This document shows positions 1 to 9,067 of a DNA stretch of 64,000 nt, in pieces. A model generated the notes under the pieces. It did not search any database. It saw only the letters and a list, made by a program, of their open reading frames with translations, and was not told the DNA's origin. Origin of the DNA: Mycolicibacterium diernhoferi (GTDB lineage: Bacteria; Actinomycetota; Actinomycetes; Mycobacteriales; Mycobacteriaceae); NCBI RefSeq assembly GCF_019456655.1, contig NZ_CP080332.1, forward strand, positions 1,054,001 through 1,118,000, read 5' to 3'. The stretch's first letter is position 1. Every line of letters starts with the position of its first letter. Position numbers and translations under genes: made by a program.

Positions 1-1064
1 ATGGCGCCACCGTTGACGTTGAGCTTCTCGTCCGGGATGTTCAGATCCTTCTGGAACTTCAGCACCACCGAGGCGAACGCCTCGTTCAGCTCGAACAGGT
101 CGATGTCATCGACGGTCAGGCCGGCCCGGTCGAGGACCTTGCGGGTGGCCGGGGTCGGGCCGGTGAGCATGATGGTGCCGTCCGCGCCGCTGGTGGCGGT
201 GGCCACGATGCGGGCCCGTGGGGTGAGATTTTGTACCTTCCCGGCCTTTTCGCTACCGATGAGCAACAGGGCGGCGCCGTCGACGATGCCCGAGCTGTTG
301 CCGCCGTGGTGCACGTGGTTGATCTTCTCGACCGTGTGGTACTTCTGCAGCGCGACCTCGTTGAAGCCACCCATGGCACCGATACCGGTGAAGGCGGGCT
401 TGATCTTGGCCAGGCTCTCCAGGGTGGTGGCCGGGCGCATGTGCTCATCGTGGTCCAGGATGACCAGGCCGTTCTGATCGCGGACCGGCACGACGGACTT
501 CGCGAAGTAGCCGCCCGACCAGGCCGCGGCGGCCTTCTGCTGGCTGCGCACCGCGTAGCCGTCGACGTCCTCGCGCGAGAAGCCCTCCATGGTGGCGATC
601 AGATCCGCGCCGATGCCTTGGGGCACAAAGGACACCGCGTAGTTGGTCTCCGGGTCGTTGGCCCAGGCGCCACCGTCCGAGCCCATCGGGACCCGGCTCA
701 TCGACTCCACGCCGCCGGCGAGCACCAGGTCGTCCCAGCCCGAACGCACCTTCTGCGCGGCGGTGTTGACCGCTTCCAGGCCGGATCCGCAGAACCGGTT
801 CATCTGCACGCCGCCGGTGGTGTCGGGCAGCTTGGCGGCCAGCACGGCGGTACGGGCCAGCACCGCGCCCTGATCGCCCAGCGGGGACACCACACCCAGG
901 ATCAGGTCACTGATCATGGTCTCGTCCAGATCGGGGAATCGAGAACGGATCTCGTCGACCAGGCCGACCACCAGACTGATCGGCTTGACCTCGTTCAGGG
1001 CGCCGCCGCGCTGCTTACCGCGCGGGGTGCGGATCGCCTCATAGATGAAGGCTTCTTCAGACAT
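1..1064 (-). CDS. Acetyl-CoA acetyltransferase (thiolase), 3' end beyond window
   Basis: Thiolase-family enzyme, expected to cleave a 3-ketoacyl-CoA or condense acyl-CoAs. About 354 residues are visible from ATG 1064. The nucleophile motif NRFCGSGLE puts the active-site Cys at residue 92, and the NEAF motif is present near the end of the visible part. The C-terminal GHP and final Cys-Gly motifs lie outside the window, so this is a window truncation and not a defect. It is the third gene of the LLM oxidoreductase - Baeyer-Villiger monooxygenase - thiolase run, 42 bp after the monooxygenase stop. The context suggests degradation of a ring or ketone substrate after lactone formation. That substrate is inferred; the family call is firm. 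Confidence 0.93.
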   Translation of the reverse strand, partial: MSEEAFIYEAIRTPRGKQRGGALNEVKPISLVVGLVDEIRSRFPDLDETMISDLILGVVSPLGDQGAVLARTAVLAAKLPDTTGGVQMNRFCGSGLEAVNTAAQKVRSGWDDLVLAGGVESMSRVPMGSDGGAWANDPETNYAVSFVPQGIGADLIATMEGFSREDVDGYAVRSQQKAAAAWSGGYFAKSVVPVRDQNGLVILDHDEHMRPATTLESLAKIKPAFTGIGAMGGFNEVALQKYHTVEKINHVHHGGNSSGIVDGAALLLIGSEKAGKVQNLTPRARIVATATSGADGTIMLTGPTPATRKVLDRAGLTVDDIDLFELNEAFASVVLKFQKDLNIPDEKLNVNGGA

Positions 1065-1106
1065 GAATCATTCTTTCTTCCGTCAGTGATTGGTAGACAG
1101 TGCTGT

Positions 1107-3023
1107 TCAGCGGGGAGTGACGTCGTAGTCCGCCAGATTCGGGGCCGAGGTACGGGCGAAGTAGTCGGGAACGGCCCAGGGTGAGTTGGTGACGACCCGG
1201 CCGGTGCTGTTGCGGTAGTAGCTTTCGACGCCGTCCATCGCGTAGACCATGGCGTTGTTGGTGTCGTCGAGTTCGCGGTTGTAATCCTCGAACGGTTCCT
1301 CGCGGACCTCGACGGTCGCCACATCGTCTTTGACCATCTCGGTCAGCATCTCCACCACGTAGCGCACCTGCGCCTCGGCGACGGTCAGCCAGCTGCCGCC
1401 CGGCGGGTTGGTGTTGGGCCCGTACAGGAAGAACAGGTTGGGGAACCCGGGTGCGGTGATGCCGAGGTAGGCCCGGGCATTGTCGTCGCTCCACGATTCG
1501 CGCAGTTCGACGCCGTCGCGACCGCGCAGCTCCATCGGGTAGAGGTAGCGCTGCTGCTGGAATCCGGTGCACAGGATCAGGATGTCGACGTCGAAGGTCT
1601 CCCCGGAGTCGGTGACCAGTCCACGTTCGGTGAGGTGATCGACCCCCTCGGCGACCAGGCTGACGTTCGGCCGGCGCAGCGTGGCGAACCAGCCGTTGTC
1701 CATCAGCAGACGTTTACCGAACGGCGGGTACTTGGGCAGGGACTTCTCGATCAGGTCCTCGCGCCCGTCGAGCTGTGCGCGCAGATAGGCGGTCAGGTTG
1801 CGCCGGTAGGCGTCGTTGAGACCGCTGACCAGCTTGCCCTTCTCGGCGGCCTTGGGATCCACCCGCAACGCCGGGTAGTTGCGCTCGGTGTAGATCCAGT
1901 AGAGCCGGAATCGGAACCAGGCGCGGTAGAACGGCACGTTGCGGTACAGCCAGTGCCGGGCCGGGGTCTGCTTGCGGAAGTACTGCTCGTTGGGCGTGGT
2001 CCAGTGCGGTTCGCGCTGGACGACGACCATCTGCTCGACATCCTCGGCGATCTTGCAGACCACCTGCATCGCGCTGGCCCCGGCTCCGACGACGGCGACC
2101 TTCTTACCGCGCAGATCGGTCTCCGGCGACCATCGGGCCGAGTGCAGCACCTCCCCGGTGAACTCGGAGAGCCCGGGGAACTGCGGGATGTTCGGGGTGT
2201 TGTGCAGCCCGGCCGCGGTGATCAACGCAGTGGCACGGATGGTCTCGGACCCGTTGCCGGAGTTGATCTTCACCACCCATTCGCTGCCGTCGGCATCCCA
2301 TTCGGCGCCGTCGACGCTGACTCCGGTCTCGATGTGCGGCGCCAGGTCGAAGTGGGCGATCACATCGTCGATGTACTGCCGGATCTCGTCGGGCTGGGCG
2401 AAGTTCTGGCTCCACTCGCGGTGGAAGAAGGAGTACGAGTAGAGATCGTTGGGAACGTCGACGCGGGCACCGGGGTAGTTGGCCTCGTACCAGGTGCCGC
2501 CGACGTGGTCGTTGCGTTCCAGCACCCGGAACGGGATGCCGGCCTGTTTGAGGTGTACCGCCGCCGCCAGGCCGGAGAAGCCGGCGCCGACCACGATCAC
2601 CGAGAACCCGGTGTCCGCACAGCGGTCCGTGACGTCATCGGCGACGAACGGTGCGAACCCGAGCTGCTCGGCGGCCAACGGAACATACTTCTCGGCAACC
2701 GGTTCACCCATCACCGCGGACATCAGCGCGACCAGCTCGGCGCCGTCGGGTGCCGGGTACGCGACCGGTGCGCCCGCACTCCAGTCCGTGATCGCGGTGA
2801 AGGCCGCCGACCGGATCTCCTCGACGCGTTCGGCGGGCAGCCCGCCGTCGTCGTGGCTCTCGAAGCCCATGGTGGGGGTGATCCGGTACGGCTCGGCCAG
2901 CCACCGGGCATCTCCGGTCAGCTGGTAGAGCACGCCGATCAGGCAGGGCACATTGGCTTCCGCCAGGGCGTCCCGCAGTTCGTCGGCATCGAGGGTGACG
3001 CCGGGTTCGAGGAGTTGACTCAT
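1107..3023 (-). CDS. Type I Baeyer-Villiger monooxygenase with long N-terminal extension
   Basis: FAD/NADPH flavoprotein of 638 residues that should insert oxygen next to a ketone. The FAD Rossmann motif GAGFSG is at residues 146-151. The diagnostic type I fingerprint FxGxxxHxxxW is intact at 288-298 (FTGEVLHSARW). A second Rossmann motif, VVGAGASAM, follows. The roughly 140-residue segment before the first Rossmann fold is absent from cyclohexanone-type enzymes, and with the total length it matches the 4-hydroxyacetophenone monooxygenase subgroup (known family fact). The start overlaps the upstream LLM gene stop by 4 bp, so the two are translationally coupled. The substrate cannot be read from the sequence. 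Confidence 0.92.
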   Translation of the reverse strand: MSQLLEPGVTLDADELRDALAEANVPCLIGVLYQLTGDARWLAEPYRITPTMGFESHDDGGLPAERVEEIRSAAFTAITDWSAGAPVAYPAPDGAELVALMSAVMGEPVAEKYVPLAAEQLGFAPFVADDVTDRCADTGFSVIVVGAGFSGLAAAVHLKQAGIPFRVLERNDHVGGTWYEANYPGARVDVPNDLYSYSFFHREWSQNFAQPDEIRQYIDDVIAHFDLAPHIETGVSVDGAEWDADGSEWVVKINSGNGSETIRATALITAAGLHNTPNIPQFPGLSEFTGEVLHSARWSPETDLRGKKVAVVGAGASAMQVVCKIAEDVEQMVVVQREPHWTTPNEQYFRKQTPARHWLYRNVPFYRAWFRFRLYWIYTERNYPALRVDPKAAEKGKLVSGLNDAYRRNLTAYLRAQLDGREDLIEKSLPKYPPFGKRLLMDNGWFATLRRPNVSLVAEGVDHLTERGLVTDSGETFDVDILILCTGFQQQRYLYPMELRGRDGVELRESWSDDNARAYLGITAPGFPNLFFLYGPNTNPPGGSWLTVAEAQVRYVVEMLTEMVKDDVATVEVREEPFEDYNRELDDTNNAMVYAMDGVESYYRNSTGRVVTNSPWAVPDYFARTSAPNLADYDVTPR

Positions 3024-4072
3024 GAGATCTCCTTAGCGAGGGCGGCAACAGTTTTGACCGCGTCGAGACGTTCGGCGGGATCGGTTGCCATGGGGGTGAT
3101 GTTGACCAGGGTCACGCCTGCCTCATGCAGAGCGGTGAGCCTCCGGCGGATGTGGTCGGTGTTACCGATGAGGGCGGTGGCGTGCACCAGTTCATCGGGC
3201 ACCGCGGCGGTGGCCTCGGCGATACGGCCGGCCAGGAAGTGGTCCTGGATGGTGGCGGCCTCGGCCGCGAATCCGTATGCGGTCACCAGTTCGTTGTAGA
3301 AATTCTTCTCCCGCGAGCCCATTCCGCCCACGTACAGCGCCAGTTGGGGTTTGGCGGCGTCCACCCAGGGGGTGGGATCACCGTCGGTGACGGCCACCGG
3401 TGCCCGGGCGATGATCTCCAGGGGCGCCAGGTCCGCGGAGCGCTTGGCGGCCCCGCTCGAAAGCACCTTGCCCCAGACATCATCAATCTTCTCGGGGTAG
3501 AAGAAGATGGGTTCCCACCCGTCGGCGATCTCGGCCGTCAGTTCCACCATCCGCGGTCCCAGCGACGCGATGGAGATCGGAATCTGGTTGCGCACAGGCC
3601 GATTGATGAGCTTGAGCGGTTTGCCCAGCCCGGTCCCGCGGCCCGGTGCCAGCGGAACCTGGTAGTAACGGCCCTGATGCTGCAGTGCCTCACGCCGCCA
3701 CACGGACCGGCAGATCTCGATGGTCTCGCGGGTCTTACCGAGGACACCTTCGAAGGGCAGCCCGTGGAATCCCTCGACCACCTGGGGGCCGGAAGGACCG
3801 AGGCCGAGGCGGGCCCGGCCGGCCGAGACGTAATCCAGTCCGGCCGCGGTCATCGCGATCAACGACGGGGTGCGGGTGTCCAGGGGGAGTACGCCGGTCG
3901 CCAGTTCGACGGAGCTGGTGCGGGCCGCGAGATAGGCGAGTTGTGTTGGGGCGTCGAGAGAATAGGCCTCCCCGAGGGTGACCGACGAAAGGCCCACTTG
4001 CTCCCAGGCGGCGATCTCGTCCCCGACGACCGACATGGGTCTGCCGAAGTCCAGGACAGTGCCGATTCGCAT
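3020..4072 (-). CDS. LLM-class (luciferase-like, F420-type) oxidoreductase
   Basis: Protein of 350 residues with the luciferase-like monooxygenase fold; in mycobacteria most members of this class use F420 or FMN. The N-terminus MRIGTVLDFGRPM and internal GPSGPQVVEG and PISIASLGPRM segments are typical. I place the start at ATG 4072 because an AGAAAGG ribosome site sits about 8 bp upstream; an in-frame codon at 4165 would lie inside the promoter -35 region. It is the first gene of the operon leading to the Baeyer-Villiger enzyme and the thiolase. Its promoter carries a TGAAG-N5-CTTCA operator shared with the SDR gene at 18706-19533. Confidence 0.88.
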   Translation of the reverse strand: MRIGTVLDFGRPMSVVGDEIAAWEQVGLSSVTLGEAYSLDAPTQLAYLAARTSSVELATGVLPLDTRTPSLIAMTAAGLDYVSAGRARLGLGPSGPQVVEGFHGLPFEGVLGKTRETIEICRSVWRREALQHQGRYYQVPLAPGRGTGLGKPLKLINRPVRNQIPISIASLGPRMVELTAEIADGWEPIFFYPEKIDDVWGKVLSSGAAKRSADLAPLEIIARAPVAVTDGDPTPWVDAAKPQLALYVGGMGSREKNFYNELVTAYGFAAEAATIQDHFLAGRIAEATAAVPDELVHATALIGNTDHIRRRLTALHEAGVTLVNITPMATDPAERLDAVKTVAALAKEIS

Positions 4073-4133
4073 GTGCCGATCCCTTTCTGGACAGGCGGGG
4101 CGAGGTGAGCGGCCGCCGATCATCAATCCAATG

Positions 4134-4165
4134 TGAAGCGTAACTTCAGCAAAACAGACAGTCAA
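4134..4165 (-). promoter_or_regulatory. Promoter and overlapping TGAAG-N5-CTTCA operator of the LLM/BVMO/thiolase operon
   Basis: On the minus strand a perfect TTGACT -35 (4165-4160) is followed after 17 bp by TACGCT (4142-4137). The inverted repeat TGAAG-CGTAA-CTTCA spans 4134-4148 and covers the -10. The block around it recurs at 19590-19621 with the same hexamer spacing, which points to one shared repressor. Confidence 0.7.
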
Positions 4166-4250
4166 ACCCCAATCTTACTGGGGAATAGGTGCCGTTAGTG
4201 AAGAACGATTCTTTCGTCGACAATTCGGGCGGCGGGGCCGGAAACGACAC

Positions 4251-4280
4251 CGGCGGGGCCCTCATACGAGGGCCCCGCCG
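4251..4280 (-). terminator. Strong hairpin after the reductase gene
   Basis: A perfect 13-bp GC-rich stem (4251-4263 with 4268-4280) encloses the four-base loop ATAC, 25 bp past the stop of the minus-strand ferredoxin reductase. There is no clear U-tract, as is common for mycobacterial terminators. Confidence 0.75.
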
Positions 4281-4304
4281 GGCGTCCGGGACATCGGTGG
4301 GGGG

Positions 4305-5318
4305 TTAGATGTCCAGGACGAGCTTGTCGCTGCGGCTCCGCGAGACGCAGATCATCATGCAGTCGTTGCGTTCGCGTTCCTCGTGGGTGAGGACGTCATC
4401 GCGGTGTTCGGGAATGCCGTCGATGACCGGTGTTTCGCAGGTCCCGCACATGCCGGACTGGCACGAGGACATCACGTCGACACCATGCGCCTCGATCGCC
4501 TCGAGCACAGACTGGTCCGCGGGCACGGTCAACGTCACACCGTGGCGGGCCAATTCGACCTCGATGGGGGTGTTGACCCATTCGGTCTCGACAGTGCTGG
4601 AGCTGAAGCGTTCCAGCCGCAGCGCCCCGGCGGGCCAGGCCGTGCAGCGGTCTTCGACCGCGGTGAGCAGACCCTGCGGGCCGCAGCAATACACCAAGGT
4701 GTCTGCTTGCGGGGTACCGAGGATGTGCTCCAGATCAAGCAGCCCCCGCTGATCCTGCGCCCAGAACTCGACCCGGTCACCGTAAGGGGCCAGTTCATCG
4801 AGGAAGGCCATGGATGTGGTGCTGCGGCCCCCGTAGAACAGCTTCCAGTTCGCGCCCGCCGCCTCTGCCTCCGCCAGCATCGCCCGGATCGGCGTGATGC
4901 CGATACCGCCGGCGATGAACAGGTAGTTCGGTGACGGCGCGAGCTGGAAATGGTTGCGGGGCCCGCGAATACGAATCTCGGCGCCCTGCTCCAGGGTGTC
5001 GTGCACGTAGATCGATCCACCGCGGGAGCGTTCATCGGGCTCGCGGAGCACCGCGATGCGCCAGCTGTCCCGGTCGTCGGGGTCCCCGCACAGCGAGTAC
5101 TGGCGTACCAGGCCGGAGGACATGATGAGGTCGATGTGTGAGCCGGGTGTCCACTCCGGGAGCGGGTGGCCCCCGACCTCTTTCAACGTCAGGGCGGCGA
5201 TGCCGTCGGCGATGACGTCCTTGCCTGCGATGACGACGTCGGCCTCGTACTCCCGCATGACCAGGCGCACGGTGCTTGCCTGTTCCCGGCAGTCGACGTT
5301 GGTCATGCCGTCTACCAC
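4305..5318 (-). CDS. Phthalate dioxygenase reductase-like flavoprotein with C-terminal [2Fe-2S]
   Basis: Electron-transfer protein of 337 residues: flavin-binding barrel (RQYSL), NAD(P)H-binding domain (GGIGITPI), then a plant-type ferredoxin domain. The cluster ligands are Cys286, Cys291, Cys294 and Cys320 (CxxxxCxxC and a distal Cys). This order, with the ferredoxin at the C-terminus, is that of the phthalate dioxygenase reductase/VanB family. It starts at the end of the P450 gene with a 7-bp overlap (or ATG 5306, just inside), so it is very likely the redox partner of that P450. The start choice between 5318 and 5306 is open. Confidence 0.9.
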   Translation of the reverse strand: MVDGMTNVDCREQASTVRLVMREYEADVVIAGKDVIADGIAALTLKEVGGHPLPEWTPGSHIDLIMSSGLVRQYSLCGDPDDRDSWRIAVLREPDERSRGGSIYVHDTLEQGAEIRIRGPRNHFQLAPSPNYLFIAGGIGITPIRAMLAEAEAAGANWKLFYGGRSTTSMAFLDELAPYGDRVEFWAQDQRGLLDLEHILGTPQADTLVYCCGPQGLLTAVEDRCTAWPAGALRLERFSSSTVETEWVNTPIEVELARHGVTLTVPADQSVLEAIEAHGVDVMSSCQSGMCGTCETPVIDGIPEHRDDVLTHEERERNDCMMICVSRSRSDKLVLDI

Positions 5319-6535
5319 GTGACGGGAAGCGACTTCAGCCCGAAGATCTTGGCGTCGGTCTTGACCTCAACCTCCTCGGCAGGAACCGCCACCTTGAGTG
5401 TCGGAATCCGGTTCAGCAGTGCGGAGATCACCGACTGCAATTCCACCCGGGCGAGCGGCGCGCCGAGGCAGACGTGGATCCCGTGCCCGAAGGCGACATG
5501 GCCTTTGGCGTCCTTGCGCAGGATATTGAGCGTGTCCGGATCCTCGAACTGCTTCGGGTCGCGGTTGGCCTTGTCCATGGCCACCATGACGATGTCGCCG
5601 GCCGGGATGGTCTGACCGGCGAGCTCGACGTCCTCGGTCATATAGCGCGGCAGATTGCCGATGATGTCGAGGAAGCGCAGCAGTTCCTCCACCGCGGCCG
5701 GGATGAGCGAGGGGTCCTGACGCAGCAGTTCGAGTTGATCGGGATGCTCCAGCAGGGCATACGTGCTCAGCGAGATCATGTTGCCGGTCGTCTCGTGCCC
5801 GGCCATCAGCAGGAAGGCGGCCATGCCGGCCACCTCGGTGATCGTCAGGTCACCGCTGCGAACATGATTGAGCAGCAGGCTGATCAGGTCGTCACCGGGA
5901 TCGTCCATCTTGGAGACGGTGAGCTCGCCGAGGTAACCCATCACCGAAGCGACCGTCGCGGCTGCCTCCTCCGGCGTGGTGTCCAGACGCAGGAACTTCA
6001 CGGTCTCTTCCTGGAACCAGTCGTGCCGGTCGTACGGGATGCCCAACAACTCGCAGATCACCAAGGACGGCAACGGGAGCGCCAGCGCTTGGACCAGGTC
6101 GACCGGACCGTCCTGCTCGAGCATCTGATCGATCAACTTGTTCGTGATCCGCTCCACCGCGGGCCGCATGGCTTCCATGCGTCGCGGCGTGAATTCGCGG
6201 GAGAGCATCTTGCGCAGCCGGGTCTGGTCGGGCGGATCCATCGCGACGAAGAAGCCGGGCAGTGGCTCACCGCCCTCGTCGCCGCGGGATGGGTCGGGGA
6301 TGTTCCGGACACTGGAGCGCCGATCGCCGAGCACCGCTTTGACATCGCTGTAGTCGGTGACCATCCAGGCCGGGACGATGTTCTTGAACGAAACCTTGCG
6401 GATAGAACCGCCGTCGGCGTACTCGTCGGCCGGCGCGAAGGGGCACGTCCGCTTGAACGGAAAAACCGCCAGCTCTTCGGCGTTGGCTGTCGTCGCGTCA
6501 GTCTCGGTGGCCGACGTCTGTTCGCTGGTGGTCAC
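5312..6535 (-). CDS. Cytochrome P450
   Basis: Soluble bacterial P450 of 407 residues that would hydroxylate a hydrophobic substrate using electrons from the adjacent reductase. The I-helix motif AGHETT is at 245-250, an EELLR ExxR helix motif follows near 285, and the heme loop FGHGIHVCLG carries the ligand Cys356. The start is GTG 6535, fixed by a perfect AGGAGG six bases upstream; a longer reading to 6562 would lack this. It is the first gene of a two-gene operon divergent from the mce operon, and its promoter resembles the mce promoter in sequence and spacing. Substrate unknown; steroid or other lipid is an inference from the neighbours. Confidence 0.95.
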   Translation of the reverse strand: MTTSEQTSATETDATTANAEELAVFPFKRTCPFAPADEYADGGSIRKVSFKNIVPAWMVTDYSDVKAVLGDRRSSVRNIPDPSRGDEGGEPLPGFFVAMDPPDQTRLRKMLSREFTPRRMEAMRPAVERITNKLIDQMLEQDGPVDLVQALALPLPSLVICELLGIPYDRHDWFQEETVKFLRLDTTPEEAAATVASVMGYLGELTVSKMDDPGDDLISLLLNHVRSGDLTITEVAGMAAFLLMAGHETTGNMISLSTYALLEHPDQLELLRQDPSLIPAAVEELLRFLDIIGNLPRYMTEDVELAGQTIPAGDIVMVAMDKANRDPKQFEDPDTLNILRKDAKGHVAFGHGIHVCLGAPLARVELQSVISALLNRIPTLKVAVPAEEVEVKTDAKIFGLKSLPVTW

Positions 6536-6603
6536 TTGAGGCCTCCTGGAAGTTGGGATCACACCGCTGAAAAATGAATGATCTCTGTCACAACAGTGAT
6601 TGG

Positions 6604-6637
6604 CGATAGCATCACATAGAAGTCATTTGACCGTCAA
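6604..6637 (-). promoter_or_regulatory. P450 operon promoter
   Basis: On the minus strand TTGACG (6637-6632) is followed after 18 bp by GATGCTATCG (6613-6604). The same arrangement, including an AAAT in the spacer and TATG just before GATGCT, occurs at 7195-7228 on the other strand in front of the mce operon. It lies about 70 bp upstream of the P450 start. Confidence 0.55.
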
Positions 6638-7021
6638 GGCGCAGGTCTGCGGGCCGCCACGGCGGCTGCATCGGTATTTTGCTGGATAGCCAAGTCAGTT
6701 GTCTAGCAAGCGCATAGACCTCGCAATGGAGTTGCTGGAGGGTGAGTGTTCGGCGTCACCTGGGAGCGCATTGATCCAGTGCTAGTTAATGTCAGTTCTG
6801 GAAGGAGTTGTCGGTGCGAGGGTGGTGCAGGGATTGCGCCGCCCCCCTGTGGGTGTGATGTGTGGTCGCGTGACCCGTCGGGTGTCGCGGTCCATGTGGG
6901 GCCGGAGCCGGCCATCGGGAGAGTCGGCCGCCGACCGGTGGGGCCGATAACGCCGTGGGGCGGTATCCGGAGTCGGGCCGAGGGTCGGCGGATGGCTGGA
7001 CCGCAACTTCGGGCCGGGAAG

Positions 7022-7049
7022 TTGACTCAGAATGACGATTTACTAACTT
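7022..7049 (+). promoter_or_regulatory. Candidate upstream promoter
   Basis: TTGACT (7022-7027) and TAACTT (7044-7049) are separated by 16 bp on the plus strand, about 335 bp before yrbEA. It matches a housekeeping consensus but nothing else supports it. Confidence 0.35.
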
Positions 7050-7194
7050 AGTCGCCAATGCAACTCCTTCGAACCCCCCGGATATCTTCGGTGCCCTCGT
7101 TGTGCGCCGCCTTTATTTCGAGGTCAGAGTGCCTATTTGGAAACCCGATCGCGGCCGCCCGGGTATTGACGTGGGGGTAAACAGTTAGGGCTGC

Positions 7195-7228
7195 TTGACT
7201 GCTAAATTTCCGGTATGCGATGCTATCG
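7195..7228 (+). promoter_or_regulatory. mce operon promoter
   Basis: TTGACT (7195-7200), an 18-bp spacer containing AAAT and TATG, then GATGCTATCG (7219-7228). It parallels the divergent P450 promoter in both sequence and spacing and lies about 155 bp upstream of the yrbEA start. Confidence 0.55.
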
Positions 7229-7384
7229 GCGATTACAGCTGTGATCGGGGACACTCCGGTCCCCACGGTGTGAGGGCACCACCGGACGCAATGTGAAAGG
7301 CAATACGTTGACCGAGGTCGGACAGAATTGTTCTTCACACTCGGACCGACGCCGGATCGTCGGTGGCGCGGGATCGAGGCCGGC

Positions 7385-8212
7385 GTGACCATCGCTCATG
7401 TAACCGGCGGCGAGGAAACCCGCCGGCCCGGCGACCGCCTACGCGCGATCTCGTCCGCCAAGGCCTCCAAGCCGGTGCGCGCCCTCGGCGACTTCTTCGC
7501 CATGGCGTTGGACACCCTCGTCGCGATTCCCCGCCGGCCGTTCGCCTGGCGCGAGTTCCTGGAGCAGTGCTGGTTCGTCGCGCGGGTGTCGCTGGTGCCG
7601 ACGTTGATGCTGGCGATCCCGTTCACCGTGCTGCTGATCTTCACCTTCAACATCCTGTTGCTGGAGTTCGGCGCGGCCGACTTCGCCGGCACCGGGGCCG
7701 CCTACGGCACCGTCACACAGATCGGTCCGGTGGTGACCGTGCTGGTCGTCGCGGGAGCCGGCGCCACGGCCATGTGCGCAGACCTCGGCGCCCGCACCAT
7801 CCGCGACGAGCTCGACGCGTTGCGGGTGATGGGTGTCGACCCGATCCAGTCGTTGGTCGTGCCCCGGGTCCTGGCCGCAACCGTCGTGGCCACGCTGCTG
7901 TCCTCGGTGGTGATCCTGGTGGGACTCGTTGGCGGCTTTGCCTTCTCGGTCTTCGTCCAACATGTGACGCCCGGCGCGTTCATCGGCGGCCTGACCGTCA
8001 TCACCAGTGCCGCCGACGTCATCATCTCGCTGATCAAGGCGGCGCTGTTCGGGCTTTCCGCCGGGCTGATCGCCTGCTACAAGGGCATTTCGGTGGGTGG
8101 CGGGCCCGCCGGCGTCGGGAACGCGGTCAACGAAACCGTCGTCTTCACCTTCGTCGCGCTGTTTGCGATCAACATCATCGCCTCCGCCGTCGGCATCAAG
8201 GCGACCCTGTGA
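7385..8212 (+). CDS. yrbEA: Mce-operon permease subunit YrbEA (MlaE family)
   Basis: Integral membrane subunit (275 residues) of an Mce-type ABC lipid importer. After a short hydrophilic head (DRLRAISSAKASK) come the family signatures RRPFAWREFLEQCWF and ADLGARTIRDELDALRVMG, with about five to six hydrophobic segments. I chose GTG 7385 because a GAGG ribosome site is 5 bases upstream; the only earlier in-frame candidate is a TTG at 7328 with no ribosome site. The stop overlaps the yrbEB start (GTGA). It is the first gene of the operon. Which numbered Mce system this is cannot be decided without an alignment. Confidence 0.9.
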   Translation: MTIAHVTGGEETRRPGDRLRAISSAKASKPVRALGDFFAMALDTLVAIPRRPFAWREFLEQCWFVARVSLVPTLMLAIPFTVLLIFTFNILLLEFGAADFAGTGAAYGTVTQIGPVVTVLVVAGAGATAMCADLGARTIRDELDALRVMGVDPIQSLVVPRVLAATVVATLLSSVVILVGLVGGFAFSVFVQHVTPGAFIGGLTVITSAADVIISLIKAALFGLSAGLIACYKGISVGGGPAGVGNAVNETVVFTFVALFAINIIASAVGIKATL

Positions 8213-9063
8213 CCGCCGGCAGCCCGAGCCGGATTCACCCGCGCGTGCGCCGCGCGTTTCAGGGCTGGATCGACGGCCTGAGTCGGATCGGGACCCAGGC
8301 GCAGTTCTACTTCCAAACCCTGGGCTCGATCAAGGACGTCGTCATCCACTACAAGGTGGAGTTGTTCCGGCTGATCGCCCAGATGAGTTTGGGTGTCGGA
8401 GCGTTGGCCGTGGTCGGCGGCACCGTGGTGATCGTCGGCTTCCTCACGCTGTCCACCGGTGCGCTGGTCGCGGTGCAGGGCTACAACCAGTTCGCCGAGG
8501 TCGGCGTCGAGGCGTTGACCGGCTTCGCCTCGGCGTATTTCAACGTCCGGTTGATCGGGCCGGTCATCGCGGGCATCGGTCTGGCCGCCACCATCGGCGC
8601 CGGCGCCACCGCACAACTCGGTGCCATGCGGATCAACGAAGAGATCGATGCGCTGGAAGTGATGGGGGTCCGGTCGATCGCCTACCTCGCCTCCAGTCGG
8701 GTGCTTGCCGGTGTCATCGTGGTCATCCCGCTGTACTGCGTGGCCGTGCTGTCGGCGTTCTGGGCGGCCCGGTTCGGCACCATTTTCATCTACGGCCAGT
8801 CCTCCGGGGTGTATGACCACTACTTCCTGACCTTCCTGAACAAGACGGACATCATCTGGTCCTTCTTCCAGGCCGTCGTGATGGCGGTGGTCATCATGCT
8901 GGTGCACACCTACTACGGGTTCACCGCCTCCGGCGGCCCGGCCGGTGTGGGTGAGGCCGTCGGCCGCGCGGTGCGCACCTCACTGATCGCCGCCGTGCTG
9001 GTGGTGCTCTTCCTCTCGCTGGCCATCTACGGCCAGTCCGGCAACTTCCACCTGGCTGGGTAA
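8209..9063 (+). CDS. yrbEB: Mce-operon permease subunit YrbEB
   Basis: Second permease subunit, 284 residues, starting at GTG 8209 inside the yrbEA stop. It has the MlaE-fold hydrophobic segments and the conserved cytoplasmic loop INEEIDALEVMGVRSIAYL, which matches the loop in yrbEA and is thought to contact the ATPase. No Mce ATPase (MceG) is encoded nearby, which is normal because mycobacteria encode one shared MceG elsewhere. It ends 4 bp before mceA. Confidence 0.92.
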   Translation: MTAGSPSRIHPRVRRAFQGWIDGLSRIGTQAQFYFQTLGSIKDVVIHYKVELFRLIAQMSLGVGALAVVGGTVVIVGFLTLSTGALVAVQGYNQFAEVGVEALTGFASAYFNVRLIGPVIAGIGLAATIGAGATAQLGAMRINEEIDALEVMGVRSIAYLASSRVLAGVIVVIPLYCVAVLSAFWAARFGTIFIYGQSSGVYDHYFLTFLNKTDIIWSFFQAVVMAVVIMLVHTYYGFTASGGPAGVGEAVGRAVRTSLIAAVLVVLFLSLAIYGQSGNFHLAG

Positions 9064-9067
9064 TCGC

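Larger units (their letters stand above)
6536..7384. other. Long divergent intergenic region between P450 and mce operons
   Basis: About 850 bp without a convincing gene. Several open frames of 60-110 codons exist on both strands, but none has a recognisable domain or a good ribosome site with plausible composition. The region carries the P450 promoter near 6604-6637, a candidate promoter at 7022-7049, and the mce promoter at 7195-7228. The 280 bp in the middle (about 6720-7000) are GC-rich, with no feature I can name. Confidence 0.6.

Noticed and set aside
1635..3299. Long open frame (554 codons) on the plus strand opposite the Baeyer-Villiger gene
   Set aside because: High-GC shadow of the minus-strand gene; composition is His/Gly/Arg/Asp-rich without any domain, and the minus frame has clear motifs.
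6746..7051. 101-codon frame between P450 and mce
   Set aside because: No plausible ribosome site or domain, Gly/Arg/Pro bias, ends inside a candidate promoter.
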